From Thauera sp. (GTDB lineage: Bacteria > Pseudomonadota > Gammaproteobacteria > Burkholderiales > Rhodocyclaceae), in the NCBI GenBank assembly GCA_023150215.1, contig JAKLLJ010000088.1:1-11017 (forward strand): a stretch of 11,017 nucleotides of DNA. Direction: 5' to 3'. Below are positions 1-8,255 of the stretch, one piece after another; position 1 is the first letter of the stretch; every line of letters starts with the position of its first letter. The notes beneath the pieces are model-generated. The model saw only the letters and a list, made by a program, of their open reading frames with translations. It ran no database searches and was not told the origin of the DNA. The position numbers and the translations under genes were made by a program.

Positions 1-233
1 TTCGACCACCACCATGTCATGCGGCGTGCAGCGCTCGGCGGGCAGGCCGCTCGGGGAGACCAGTAGGCGCGTGCGGCCTGCCGCATCCGGCAAGCGCACG
101 CTCGCGTTGCCCGCGCTGCCGACGTTCAGGCGCGCGTCCGACATCGCGCGCAGTGTGGCGAGCAGTTCGGCGCGTAGCGCATTGGCAGCCTGCCAGCCGG
201 CTTCTTCGTGGATGCAGCGGCCGCGGTGTTCAC

Positions 234-237
<4 letters not shown>
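1..237 (-). CDS. Class II aldolase/adducin-family protein, N-terminal part (likely methylthio/5-deoxyribulose-1-phosphate aldolase); 3' end beyond window
   Basis: Only the first 79 residues are visible; the gene leaves the window at its left edge. The start ATG (235-237) overlaps the mtnA stop in an ATGA (234-237), so the two are translationally coupled. Around residues 37-45 the protein has the class II aldolase signature NVGSAGNASVR, followed near residues 58-65 by VSPSGLPAE and then TPHDMVVVE. This is the substrate-phosphate binding region of the FucA/AraD fold. The wording (G-S-A-G-N-A-S-V-R, S-P-S-G-L-P) resembles fuculose-phosphate aldolase and the Ald2 aldolases of the DHAP shunt more than MtnB dehydratases, which usually read T-S-G-N-L-S. 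With MtnA, an Ald2 enzyme would split 5-(methylthio)ribulose-1-phosphate, or 5-deoxyribulose-1-phosphate, into DHAP and an aldehyde. The family is secure. The choice of Ald2 over MtnB is an inference, because the zinc-ligand histidines lie outside the window. Confidence 0.85.
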
Positions 238-1304
<1,067 letters not shown>

Positions 1305-1437
1305 CGGGGCGGGTGCTCGAAGGGTTGCGGGATTCGTGGAACGGCAATGGCGATGCGATTCGCAGGCAAGGCGCCATGAGCTCGCACGCTCGGCGACCGT
1401 ACCGGTGAGCGCTGGCGGGCGCGCGAAAGTCATCCGC

Positions 1438-2595
1438 TCAAAGCGCGGACAAGCGCTCGCAGGCGGCTGCGAGCGTGACTTCGTTCTTGGCGAAGCAGAA
1501 GCGGACCACGCGCTCGTCGCGTCCGTCGGCGAAAAAGGCCGATACCGGAATCGCGGCCACCCCGACCTTGCGCGCGAGATGCTCGCAGAAGGCCGCGTCG
1601 CCGAGGTCGGCAATCGCATCGTAGCGTGCGAGCTGAAAATAGGTGCCGCGTGCAGGCAGCAGCTCAAAGCGCGAACCGGCGAGCGCGGCGCGGAAAAAGT
1701 CGCGTTTGGCCTGGTAGAAGCTCGCCAGCCCGAGGTGGCGCGAGGTGTCGGCCATGTAGTCGGCGAGCGCGAGTTGTACCGGGGTGTTCACGGTGAACAC
1801 GTTGAACTGGTGCACCTTGCGGAATTCGGCCATCAGTGCGCGCGGGGCGAGCACGTAGCCCACCTTCCAGCCGGTGATGTGGTAAGTCTTGCCGAAGCTC
1901 GACACCACGAAGCTGCGCGCGGCCAGCTCGGCCTGTGCGGCGCAGCTCGCGTGCGCCACGCCGTCGAAGACGATGTGTTCGTACACCTCGTCGGCCATCA
2001 CCACGATGTCGGTGCCACGGACGAGCGCGGCGAGGCGGTCGAGGTCGTCCCGCGTCCACACGGTGGCGGTGGGGTTGTGCGGGGTGTTGATCATGATCAT
2101 GCGTGTGCGCGGCCCGATCGCCGCCGCCACTGCATCCCAGTCGGGACGGTAGGCGGGTGCGGTCAGGCGCATGCGCACGACGGTGCCGCCCGCCAGCTCG
2201 ATCGCCGGCGCGTACGAGTCATACACCGGCTCGAACACGATCACCTCATCGCCCGGATGCACGCAGGCAGTGACCGCGGTGAACAGCGCTTGGGTGGCGC
2301 CGGCGGTGACGGTGATCTCGTGCTCGATGTCGTAGCGCGTGCCATACAGTGCCTCGACCTTGGCGGCGATCGCTGCGCGCAGCGGCAGGGTTCCGGCCAT
2401 CGGCGCGTACTGATTGTGGCCGGCGCGCATCCAGTGCGCGACGCGCTCGAAGAGCAGATCCTCCGCGTTGAAGTCGGGGAAGCCCTGCGACAGGTTGATG
2501 GCGCCGCAGTCCTGGGCGAGGCGGGACATCACGGTGAAGATCGTCGTGCCCACTTGAGGCAGGCGGGATTCGAGCGCGGCAGGAAAGGTCGGCAT
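1438..2595 (-). CDS. PLP-dependent methionine aminotransferase, YbdL type
   Basis: This 385-residue class I/II (fold type I) aminotransferase matches the E. coli YbdL length. PLP-site residues are visible: Asn174 in NTPHNP, Asp202 and Tyr205 in ADEVYE, the Schiff-base lysine Lys236 in SSFGKTYHITGWKVGY, and the carboxylate-binding arginine Arg365 in VVRFCF. The LSQGFPDF segment (35-42) and the SFGKTYHxTGWKVGY block are typical of the YbdL/kynurenine-aminotransferase-like subgroup. YbdL transaminates methionine, and also histidine and phenylalanine, with 2-oxo acids. In salvage it could convert 4-methylthio-2-oxobutyrate to methionine. The ATG at 2593-2595 gives the expected N-terminus (MPTFPAALESRLP). 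It lies upstream of mtnA on the same strand, which supports a sulfur-amino-acid role. It is divergent from the PP0621-family gene across 128 bases. The family is secure; physiological substrate preference is an inference. Confidence 0.9.
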   Translation of the reverse strand: MPTFPAALESRLPQVGTTIFTVMSRLAQDCGAINLSQGFPDFNAEDLLFERVAHWMRAGHNQYAPMAGTLPLRAAIAAKVEALYGTRYDIEHEITVTAGATQALFTAVTACVHPGDEVIVFEPVYDSYAPAIELAGGTVVRMRLTAPAYRPDWDAVAAAIGPRTRMIMINTPHNPTATVWTRDDLDRLAALVRGTDIVVMADEVYEHIVFDGVAHASCAAQAELAARSFVVSSFGKTYHITGWKVGYVLAPRALMAEFRKVHQFNVFTVNTPVQLALADYMADTSRHLGLASFYQAKRDFFRAALAGSRFELLPARGTYFQLARYDAIADLGDAAFCEHLARKVGVAAIPVSAFFADGRDERVVRFCFAKNEVTLAAACERLSAL

Positions 2596-2683
2596 GGCGG
2601 TGTGCGGAGCAGGACGTGGAGGTGCATTGTCGCAAACCCGCGTGCCAGCCGGCCAGTGCGCCGGGCGCGCCGGGCCGGCATGG

Positions 2684-2689
2684 TAGAAT
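2684..2689 (+). promoter_or_regulatory. Possible -10 element (TAGAAT) upstream of the PP0621-pilS-pilR genes
   Basis: TAGAAT sits in the 128-base divergent gap, 34 bases before the GTG start of the PP0621-family gene, which would give a leader of about 28 bases. No convincing -35 hexamer lies 16-18 bases upstream (the region reads CCGGGC). It is therefore either an activator-dependent promoter or chance. The same hexamer occurs upstream of the nuclease gene at 5980. Confidence 0.4.
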
Positions 2690-2723
2690 CCGTGCGTTTT
2701 CACCCCTCGCCGGCAGCTCCAAC

Positions 2724-2969
2724 GTGCGCAACCTGCTCATCCTGATTTTGGTCCTGTTCGGCATATGGTGGGCACGCGGGGCGGTGCGCCGCTTCAAGGC
2801 GCGGGGCGGGTTCGGGCGCAAGTCCGCCGGCGGCGAGCCGGCCGCGCCCGAGCGCATGCTCGAATGCCGCCGCTGCGGTCTGATCGTGCCCGAGTCCGAA
2901 GGCGTGCGGGGCGGCGACGATTTCTACTGCTGCGACGAGCACCGCCGTGCCGGTCATCGATCCGATTGA
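2724..2969 (+). CDS. PP0621-family small membrane protein with C-terminal cysteine cluster
   Basis: This is an 81-residue protein starting with GTG at 2724 (VRNLLILILVLFGIWWARG). Residues 2-16 form one hydrophobic segment that probably anchors the protein in the inner membrane. A basic stretch follows (RRFKARGGFGRKS), then a small domain with Cys49-x2-Cys52 (CRRCGLIVPESEG) and Cys69-Cys70 (FYCCDEHRR). These could bind zinc like a treble-clef or ribbon finger. The layout matches the uncharacterised PP0621 family of beta- and gammaproteobacteria. The start was chosen because the conserved N-terminus begins there; the open frame continues 36 codons upstream without resembling the family. No strong Shine-Dalgarno sequence is seen. 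The last 23 bases overlap the start of pilS, so translation is probably coupled. The function is unknown. An accessory role for the PilS sensor is an inference from position only. Confidence 0.85.
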   Translation: MRNLLILILVLFGIWWARGAVRRFKARGGFGRKSAGGEPAAPERMLECRRCGLIVPESEGVRGGDDFYCCDEHRRAGHRSD

Positions 2970-4542
2970 GGCGGCGGCGTTCGCGGTCGTCGATGCCGAC
3001 CGTGCGCGCGGGCGAGCGCTACGCTACCTCAACCTGTTCCGGCTGATCCTCGGCGGGCTGCTTCTCGTCGCCGGGGCGGAGTTCGGCCTCGGCACAGAGA
3101 GTCCGCGCTTGTTCGTTGTCGCGGTGCTCGGCTATCTCGGCGCGGTGCTCGCGCTCGGTTTTCCCGATGCCTTGCGTCGGCTCGGCTTCGAGCGCGTGGT
3201 GATCCTGCTGGCGATCGCCGACATCCTCGCGCTCGCGGCGATCATGTGGGTGAGTGGCGGCTACCGCAGCGGCATGCCGGCGCTGATGATGGTGATGCTT
3301 GCCGGCGCCGGCCTGATCGGCGAAGGGCGCATGGTGATGTTCTCGGCTGCGCTGGCGACGCTTGCGGTGCTGGTCGAGAACACGTGGCGTTTCGTCGGCG
3401 GCGGGCAGTCGGTGGACTTCCTGCAGGTCGGCATCTTTTGCGCAGGCTTTTTTGGCATTGCCCTGATCGCGCGCCTGCTGGCGCGACGCGCGCATGCCAA
3501 CGCCTCGCTCGCCGCCGAGCGCGGGGTGGCACTCGCGAAGCAGCAGGCAGTGAGCGCACACATCATCCGCGACATGCAGGACGGGGTGATCGTGGTCGGG
3601 CAGGGGGGGCGCATCCTTCACGTCAACCCGCAGGCGCTCGAGATGCTGGGCGTTGCGCGTGACGAGAGGGGGGCACTCGACGGCCTCGAGCTGCGTGATC
3701 TCGACGGTAGGCTGGAAGCGGTGCTGCAGCCCGAACTGGGGCCCGAGGGGCGGCTGATGCGCTTGGGCGCGGCAGGTCGGCTGCTGCGCTGCCGGCGGGT
3801 GCCTGGCGAGCCGGGCAGTGCGGCCGAGGGCGACACCTTGCTCTACCTCACCGACTACGAGGAGATTCAGCGTCAACTGCAGCAGATCAAGCTGGCTGCG
3901 CTCGGCCGCCTGACCGCGAGCATGGCGCACGAGATCCGCAATCCGCTGTCGGCCGTCACCCAGGCTGCCGAGTTGTTGCGCGACGAGAAGCGCAGCGACA
4001 TGCAGGCGCGCCTGGTGCGGATCATCAACGACAATGCGCGTCGTATCGAGCGCATGATTCGTGACGTGCTCGCGCTCGGTCGGCGCGAACAGGCGATGCT
4101 CGAGGCCTTGCCGCTGGCGGCCTTCCTGCGTGAGGTCGTCGAGGCGCGGGTGTTCCGCGAGCCGGCCGAGGCCGCGCTGTATGCGATCGAGGTCGATCCT
4201 GCGCTCACCCTGGCGATGGACCGTGCACACCTGTATCAGATCCTCGACAATCTGTTGTCCAATGCCGCCCGCCACTGCTCGCGCACGCCCGCTGCGATCC
4301 GCCTGTGGGCCGCGGCGCAGCCCCACGCCAAGGTGGTGCTGCATGTGCAGGACGACGGTCCGGGTTTCGACGAGGCGACGCGGGCGCATCTGTTCGAGCC
4401 CTTCTTCACCACTCACCCCAAGGGAACCGGGCTGGGCCTCTACATCGCGCGCGAACTGGCCGAGGCCAACGACGCCGAATTGACGCTGGCCACCGGGACT
4501 CCGGGTGCCGATTTTGTCCTCACCGCGAGCCAGCTGCCATGA
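2947..4542 (+). CDS. pilS: Sensor histidine kinase PilS
   Basis: This 531-residue membrane-bound sensor kinase has almost the same length as Pseudomonas PilS. Six hydrophobic segments are visible at roughly 31-47, 55-71, 84-102, 111-125, 129-145 and 158-178. A short PAS-like domain follows (about 205-305, from DMQDGVIVVGQGGRILHVN). Next come the HisKA domain with phospho-accepting His328 in SMAHEIRNPLS and an HATPase domain with N-box ILDNLLSNAARH (Asn435/Asn439), G1 DDGPGF (469-474), F-box FEPFFTT and G2 GTGLGL (493-498). The GTG start at 2947 is the only reasonable start before the first TM segment. It lies inside the end of the PP0621-family gene. The stop overlaps the pilR ATG (ATGA, 4539-4542). 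In the known system PilS regulates PilR phosphorylation and type IV pilin (pilA) transcription, and senses pilin in the membrane. No pilus structural gene is in the window, so the target is inferred from family. Confidence 0.9.
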   Translation: MPVIDPIEAAAFAVVDADRARGRALRYLNLFRLILGGLLLVAGAEFGLGTESPRLFVVAVLGYLGAVLALGFPDALRRLGFERVVILLAIADILALAAIMWVSGGYRSGMPALMMVMLAGAGLIGEGRMVMFSAALATLAVLVENTWRFVGGGQSVDFLQVGIFCAGFFGIALIARLLARRAHANASLAAERGVALAKQQAVSAHIIRDMQDGVIVVGQGGRILHVNPQALEMLGVARDERGALDGLELRDLDGRLEAVLQPELGPEGRLMRLGAAGRLLRCRRVPGEPGSAAEGDTLLYLTDYEEIQRQLQQIKLAALGRLTASMAHEIRNPLSAVTQAAELLRDEKRSDMQARLVRIINDNARRIERMIRDVLALGRREQAMLEALPLAAFLREVVEARVFREPAEAALYAIEVDPALTLAMDRAHLYQILDNLLSNAARHCSRTPAAIRLWAAAQPHAKVVLHVQDDGPGFDEATRAHLFEPFFTTHPKGTGLGLYIARELAEANDAELTLATGTPGADFVLTASQLP

Positions 4543-5930
4543 CCCAGGTCGAACGCCGCAATCGGCCCAGCGCCGTCGATGTCCTCGTCGTGGACGACGA
4601 GGACGACATCCGCGAACTGCTCGAACTCTCGCTGATGCGCATGGGGCTGGCCTGCCACACCGCCGGCACGCTCGCCGAGGCGCGTGCCCAGCTCGCCGCG
4701 CACAACTACCGCTTGTGTCTCACCGACATGCGCCTGCCCGATGGCGACGGGCTGGAGCTCGTCGAGCACATCCAGGCGGTGCGCCCGGGGCTGCCGGTGG
4801 CGGTGATCACCGCCTTTGGCAGCATCGAGACCGCGATCCGTGCGCTCAAGCTCGGCGCCTTCGACTTCGTCACCAAGCCCGTCGAGCTCAAGGCGCTGCG
4901 CGAGCTGGTGCAGCATGCGCTGTCGCTGCGCGCAGTCGGGGCTGCGGGGGGCGTCGCGCCGGACTCGGAACGCAGCCTCATCGGTCATTCTCCCGCCTTC
5001 GTGCAGTTGCGCACTCAGGCCGAGAAGCTGGCGCGCAACCAGGCGCCGGTGTTCATCCACGGCGAATCGGGTACCGGCAAGGAAGTCATCGCACGCTACA
5101 TCCACAGCCTCGGCACGCGCGCCGGCAGCCCCTTCGTGCCGGTCAACTGTGGCGCGATCTCGCCCGAGCTGATGGAGAGCGAGTTCTTCGGCCATCGCAA
5201 GGGCAGCTTCACCGGCGCCACTGCCGACAAGAGCGGCCTGTTCCAGGCTGCCAGCGGCGGTACGCTGTTTCTCGACGAGATCGGCGAGCTGCCGCTGTCG
5301 ATGCAGGTCAAGCTGCTGCGCGCGATCCAGGAGCGCGCGGTGCGCCCGGTCGGCGCACACGCCGAGGAGCCGGTCGATGTGCGCATCCTCTCTGCGTCCC
5401 ATCAGGACCTTGGCCGCCTGGTCGCAGAAGGGCGCTTCCGCCAGGATCTGTTCTTCCGCATCAACGTGATCACGCTGCGTGTGCCCCCGCTGCGTGAGCG
5501 GCGTGAGGACATTCCCGAGTTGGCCACCCACATCCTCGGCCGCCTGGCAGTGCGCGAGGGGGCGCCGCCGCGGCGGCTTGCACCGGCGGCGCTGCTGGCG
5601 CTGCAGGGCTACGGGTTTCCGGGCAATGTGCGCGAGCTCGAGAATTTGCTCGAGCGCGCCTGTGCGCTGTGCGAAGGCGAGGAGATCGACGCTGCCGATA
5701 TCGAGATCGATCCCGACCCGATGCATGCGCCGCATGCCCTTGGCGGGCCAGCGTGCGCGAGTGGCGAGGCGCTCGCCGACGACCTGCCGGCAGCGGAGGA
5801 CGAGGGGGAGCGCCTGCGCATCATCCGCGCCCTCGAGCTGACCCGCTGGAACCGTTCCGCTGCCGCACGCAACCTCGGCATGACCCTGCGCCAGTTGCGC
5901 TACCGCCTGCAGAAGTGGGGAATGGAGTAG
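4539..5930 (+). CDS. pilR: Sigma-54-dependent response regulator PilR
   Basis: This 463-residue NtrC-family activator is encoded directly after its kinase with a 4-base overlap. The receiver domain spans about 13-128, with acidic pocket Asp19/Asp20, phosphorylation site Asp63 in LTDMRLPDGDG, Thr91 and Lys113. The AAA+ domain (about 146-385) has Walker A GESGTGKE (175-182), the sigma-54-contacting loop GSFTGA (222-227; Ser replaces the commoner Ala), Walker B LFLDEIG (243-249) and an arginine-finger region RFRQDLFFRINV (299-310). The Fis-type helix-turn-helix lies at about 436-459 (WNRSAAARNLGMTLRQLRYRL). The acidic, Ala/Pro-rich linker at 390-425 is slightly longer than in Pseudomonas PilR (445 residues). 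The expected role is activating RNA polymerase-sigma54 at pilA and other promoters. Other NtrC-like paralogues are possible, but pairing with a six-TM PilS makes PilR the best call. Confidence 0.9.
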   Translation: MTQVERRNRPSAVDVLVVDDEDDIRELLELSLMRMGLACHTAGTLAEARAQLAAHNYRLCLTDMRLPDGDGLELVEHIQAVRPGLPVAVITAFGSIETAIRALKLGAFDFVTKPVELKALRELVQHALSLRAVGAAGGVAPDSERSLIGHSPAFVQLRTQAEKLARNQAPVFIHGESGTGKEVIARYIHSLGTRAGSPFVPVNCGAISPELMESEFFGHRKGSFTGATADKSGLFQAASGGTLFLDEIGELPLSMQVKLLRAIQERAVRPVGAHAEEPVDVRILSASHQDLGRLVAEGRFRQDLFFRINVITLRVPPLRERREDIPELATHILGRLAVREGAPPRRLAPAALLALQGYGFPGNVRELENLLERACALCEGEEIDAADIEIDPDPMHAPHALGGPACASGEALADDLPAAEDEGERLRIIRALELTRWNRSAAARNLGMTLRQLRYRLQKWGME

Positions 5931-5948
5931 CGCCAGCAGGCTGGGCGC
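5930..5948 (+). terminator. Weak hairpin just after pilR
   Basis: GCGCCAG (5930-5936) pairs with CTGGGCGC (5941-5948) if one G is bulged, with a CAGG loop. It starts on the last base of the pilR stop codon. No run of T follows, so it is at best a weak or Rho-assisted terminator or an mRNA 3'-end stabiliser. Confidence 0.25.
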
Positions 5949-5956
5949 GCCTGGGC

Positions 5957-5985
5957 TTGGTTCGCGCGGGATCGCGACCTAGAAT
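5957..5985 (+). promoter_or_regulatory. Sigma-70-type promoter immediately in front of the beta-CASP nuclease gene
   Basis: TTGGTT (5957-5962) and TAGAAT (5980-5985) are separated by exactly 17 bases. The predicted transcription start, about 7 bases after the -10, falls on or next to the A of the ATG at 5992. There is no Shine-Dalgarno sequence before that ATG, which is consistent with a leaderless transcript. A 10-base palindrome, ATGACGTCAT (5984-5993), covers the -10 edge and start point and could bind a dimeric regulator. All of this is pattern recognition without experimental support. Confidence 0.5.
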
Positions 5986-5991
5986 GACGTC

Positions 5992-7401
5992 ATGAACCCG
6001 ACCATCCTGCATCACGGGGCGCGCAACGGCGTCACCGGCTCCTGCCACCAGCTCTTCGTCGACGGCGACAACAGCCTGCTTGTCGACTGCGGCCTGTTCC
6101 AGGGTGCGGAGACATCCGCCGACGGACGTGCTGGTGCCGATCGCCTCGACATCGAATTCCCCCTCGCAGGCGTCGGCGCGCTGGTTCTCACGCACGTGCA
6201 CATCGACCACTGTGGTCGCCTGCCTTGGCTGCTGGCTGCCGGTTTCAAGGGGCCGATCCTGTGCAGCGAGCCCTCGGCGCGCCTGCTGCCCACGGTGCTC
6301 GCCGACGCCTTCGCGGTCGGCGTGAGCCGCGATCGCGCGCTGGTCGATCGCTACCTCAAGCTGGTCGAACCGCGCATCCGTGCTTTGCCCTACGGCAAGT
6401 GGCACCTGATGTACCGCAGTCCCGACGCGGAGTGCCGGATCAGGCTGCAACGCGCGGGCCATATCCTCGGTTCGGCCTATGTCGAGTGCGAGCTTTCCGG
6501 GGCGGCGTGGCCGCAGAAGTGCCGCGTCGTGTTCTCGGGCGATCTCGGCGCGCCCCATGCGCCGCTGCTGCCGGCGCCGCGTTCGCCTTGGCGGGCCGAC
6601 GTGCTGGTGATGGAGACGACTTACGGCGACCGCGTCCATGAGGACCGCCGCAGCCGTCGCCAGCGTCTGCAGGCGGTCGTCGAGCATGCGCTCGAGGATG
6701 GCGGCACGGTGATCATTCCCGCCTTCAGCATCGGTCGCACCCAGGAATTGCTCTACGAGTTCGAGGACATCCTGCACCGCCAGCGCATCCGGCCGGGCAA
6801 GCACGCCGAAAAGTGGGGGGGGCTCAAGATCTTCCTCGATTCGCCGCTGGCGCAGCGCTTTACCACCCTGTATCGCGAGCTGCAGCCGTTCTGGGATGCG
6901 GAGGCCCGTGCGCGCGTGCGTGCCGGACGACAGCCGCTGGCTTACGAGCAACTGTTCGCGGTCGACACCCACGAGCGTCATCTCGTCAACGTACAACGCC
7001 TTGCGCGCAGCCGCGAGCCGGCGGTCGTGATCGCGGCGAGCGGCATGTGCGCCGGCGGGCGTGTGGTCAATTATCTGCGTGAGATGCTCGGCGACCCGCG
7101 CCACGACGTGCTTTTTGTCGGCTATCAGGCGCGCGGCACGCCGGGGCATGCGATCCAGGCCTACGGCCCGCGCGGCGGCTACGTGGAGATCGATGGTGAG
7201 CGGGTGCAGATCCGCGCCGGTGTTCATTCCCTTTCGGGCTATTCCGCACATGCCGACCGCGACGACCTGACCCGCTTCGTCACCCGCATGCGCCATCTTC
7301 CAGGCGAGGTGCGCCTGGTGCATGGTGAGGATTCGGTGCGCGCGGCCTTCGCCCGCCATCTCGAACAGGTGACCGCGGGCAAGGTTCGCGTGCGGATCTG
7401 A
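5992..7401 (+). CDS. Beta-CASP metallo-beta-lactamase ribonuclease (CPSF73/TTHA0252-like)
   Basis: This 469-residue predicted zinc-dependent nuclease acts in the cytosol, probably on RNA. The metallo-beta-lactamase core shows HVHIDH (68-73), His157 in RAGHILGSA and Asp184 in FSGDLG. The beta-CASP region adds motif A Glu208 (METTYGDR), motif B His420 (GYSAHAD) and motif C His444 (LVHGE). The PAFSIGRTQELL (243-254) and IAASGMCAGGRVVNYL (347-362) blocks are typical of prokaryotic CPSF73 homologues such as Thermus TTHA0252. All metal ligands and the catalytic set are present, so it should be active. The size fits the family, and it lacks the C-terminal domain of RNase J. The start at 5992 gives the standard N-terminus (NPTILHHGARNGVTGS). 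It follows pilR by 61 bases with its own promoter-like element and converges on the LolA-like gene 29 bases away. The natural substrate is unknown; a link to pilus regulation is not implied by proximity alone. Confidence 0.92.
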   Translation: MNPTILHHGARNGVTGSCHQLFVDGDNSLLVDCGLFQGAETSADGRAGADRLDIEFPLAGVGALVLTHVHIDHCGRLPWLLAAGFKGPILCSEPSARLLPTVLADAFAVGVSRDRALVDRYLKLVEPRIRALPYGKWHLMYRSPDAECRIRLQRAGHILGSAYVECELSGAAWPQKCRVVFSGDLGAPHAPLLPAPRSPWRADVLVMETTYGDRVHEDRRSRRQRLQAVVEHALEDGGTVIIPAFSIGRTQELLYEFEDILHRQRIRPGKHAEKWGGLKIFLDSPLAQRFTTLYRELQPFWDAEARARVRAGRQPLAYEQLFAVDTHERHLVNVQRLARSREPAVVIAASGMCAGGRVVNYLREMLGDPRHDVLFVGYQARGTPGHAIQAYGPRGGYVEIDGERVQIRAGVHSLSGYSAHADRDDLTRFVTRMRHLPGEVRLVHGEDSVRAAFARHLEQVTAGKVRVRI

Positions 7402-7407
7402 TCCGCA
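7391..7407. terminator. Perfect inverted repeat over the nuclease stop codon, between convergent genes
   Basis: TGCGGAT (7391-7397) and ATCCGCA (7401-7407) form a 7-bp perfect stem with loop CTG; the nuclease stop TGA (7399-7401) sits in loop and stem. It lies just before the 3' end of the convergent LolA-like gene (stop at 7431-7433). No T tract follows on either strand, so termination could be Rho-dependent or absent. It could also serve as a 3' stabilising hairpin for both mRNAs. Confidence 0.35.
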
Positions 7408-7430
7408 TCCTTGGGTGCGCGGCCGCCCGC

Positions 7431-8252
7431 TCACTGCTGCAATCGGCGCAGGTACTCGCGGGTGAACATTCGCTCGGGGAGATCGCGCACCCCCATGTTC
7501 TCGTAGGTCAGCACCGACACTTCTCCCTTCTTGAGGGCGTCTTCCATGACCAGCCGGGTTGGGCGGATGCGACCGGCCATGTCGCGGAATTCCTCGTAGC
7601 GCGCGGTCTTGAGCAGGCGGCCGGAGAGTGCGTAGAACTCGGCCTTGAGCGGACGACTGTCACGTTCGGCAACCCAGTAGCGGACGCGGGCGTAGGTCAC
7701 GCCGCGGTCGACGGCGGTAAGGTCGAGCACGACGGCGGCCTGGCCGTCGAGTGATTCGCTGCCGGCCAGCGCAGGGCGGTAGTCGCCGGCAAAGTTGGCA
7801 CGCGCCAGGTCGCCATTGGCGACCTGGCCGGTGAGGCGCTGGGCGAGCGACAGACGAACCGGCTGCGACACGCTCGGCATGAACACCCACAGGTTGCGCC
7901 CGCTCATCAGCAGGGCTTGGCCGCGCTCGGTGGCCGGCTCGAGCGTCAGCACGATGGTGTTGTCGTTGCCGCGCGACAAGACCCGATAGGTCCGTGACTC
8001 GCCCTCGGTGCCATCGACATAGTTGCGCACCACGATCTCGGTCTGAAAGCTTTCGCGCGGAAAGCGGATGGCATCGGCGCGCTGGACGAAATCCACCGCG
8101 GCCGCATCGACCACCTCGGCGGGCGTCGAATCCTGTGCTGGCTGCTCGGAGGCGGCGGCAGCGTTGTCCGTGGCGCGCGCCAGGGTGGGCAGCAGAAGGC
8201 CGCTGGCGAGCGAGGCGATGAAGCGGCGGCGGGATCGTAGGCTGTGCGTCAT
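7431..8252 (-). CDS. LolA-like periplasmic outer-membrane lipoprotein-sorting protein with Tat-like signal
   Basis: This is a 273-residue exported protein. The N-terminus SLRSRRRFIASLASGLLLP carries S-R-R-x-F-I, matching the twin-arginine consensus SRRxFLK, followed by a hydrophobic stretch and a likely cleavage after ARA (residue 27). A low-complexity Ala/Glu/Gln segment follows (about 30-50). From about 55 the protein looks like the LolA/LolB-fold 'outer membrane lipoprotein-sorting' family (TP0789-like). Supporting blocks are NLWVFMPSVSQPVRLS (120-135), GQVANGDLARANFAGDY (142-158) and a C-terminal GRIRPTRLVMED (227-238). Such proteins are thought to carry a lipid or lipoprotein across the periplasm. 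AGAGGA (8261-8266 on the minus strand) is a good ribosome binding site 8 bases before the ATG. The gene is divergent from an ABC ATPase gene only 43 bases away, suggesting one transport system. Its cargo is unknown. Calling it LolA itself would be wrong: it is longer and of a different subfamily. Confidence 0.85.
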   Translation of the reverse strand: MTHSLRSRRRFIASLASGLLLPTLARATDNAAAASEQPAQDSTPAEVVDAAAVDFVQRADAIRFPRESFQTEIVVRNYVDGTEGESRTYRVLSRGNDNTIVLTLEPATERGQALLMSGRNLWVFMPSVSQPVRLSLAQRLTGQVANGDLARANFAGDYRPALAGSESLDGQAAVVLDLTAVDRGVTYARVRYWVAERDSRPLKAEFYALSGRLLKTARYEEFRDMAGRIRPTRLVMEDALKKGEVSVLTYENMGVRDLPERMFTREYLRRLQQ

Positions 8253-8255
8253 GAG

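Noticed and set aside
1305..1437. Gap between the aminotransferase and mtnA searched for a terminator, riboswitch or SAM-box
   Set aside because: Only short 4-6 base palindromes (such as ACCGGT at 1401-1406) are visible; there is no convincing hairpin with a T tract and no recognisable riboswitch core.
1305..1667. Upstream extension of the mtnA reading frame
   Set aside because: The added 121 residues do not resemble MtnA and overlap the end of the aminotransferase gene; the MtnA N-terminus clearly begins at 1304.
2634..2649. Sigma-54-like sequence on the minus strand upstream of the aminotransferase (TGGCACG...TTTGC)
   Set aside because: The spacing between the GG and GC elements is one base longer than the strict -24/-12 arrangement, so it is probably not a functional sigma-54 promoter despite the nearby pilR gene.
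5984..5995. Three-codon mini-frame ATG ACG TCA TGA overlapping the nuclease start
   Set aside because: It has no ribosome binding site and would lie upstream of the predicted transcription start, so it is probably chance from the palindrome.
7419..7426. GCGGCCGC palindrome between the convergent genes
   Set aside because: Short G/C-only palindromes are expected by chance at this base composition; there is no supporting context.
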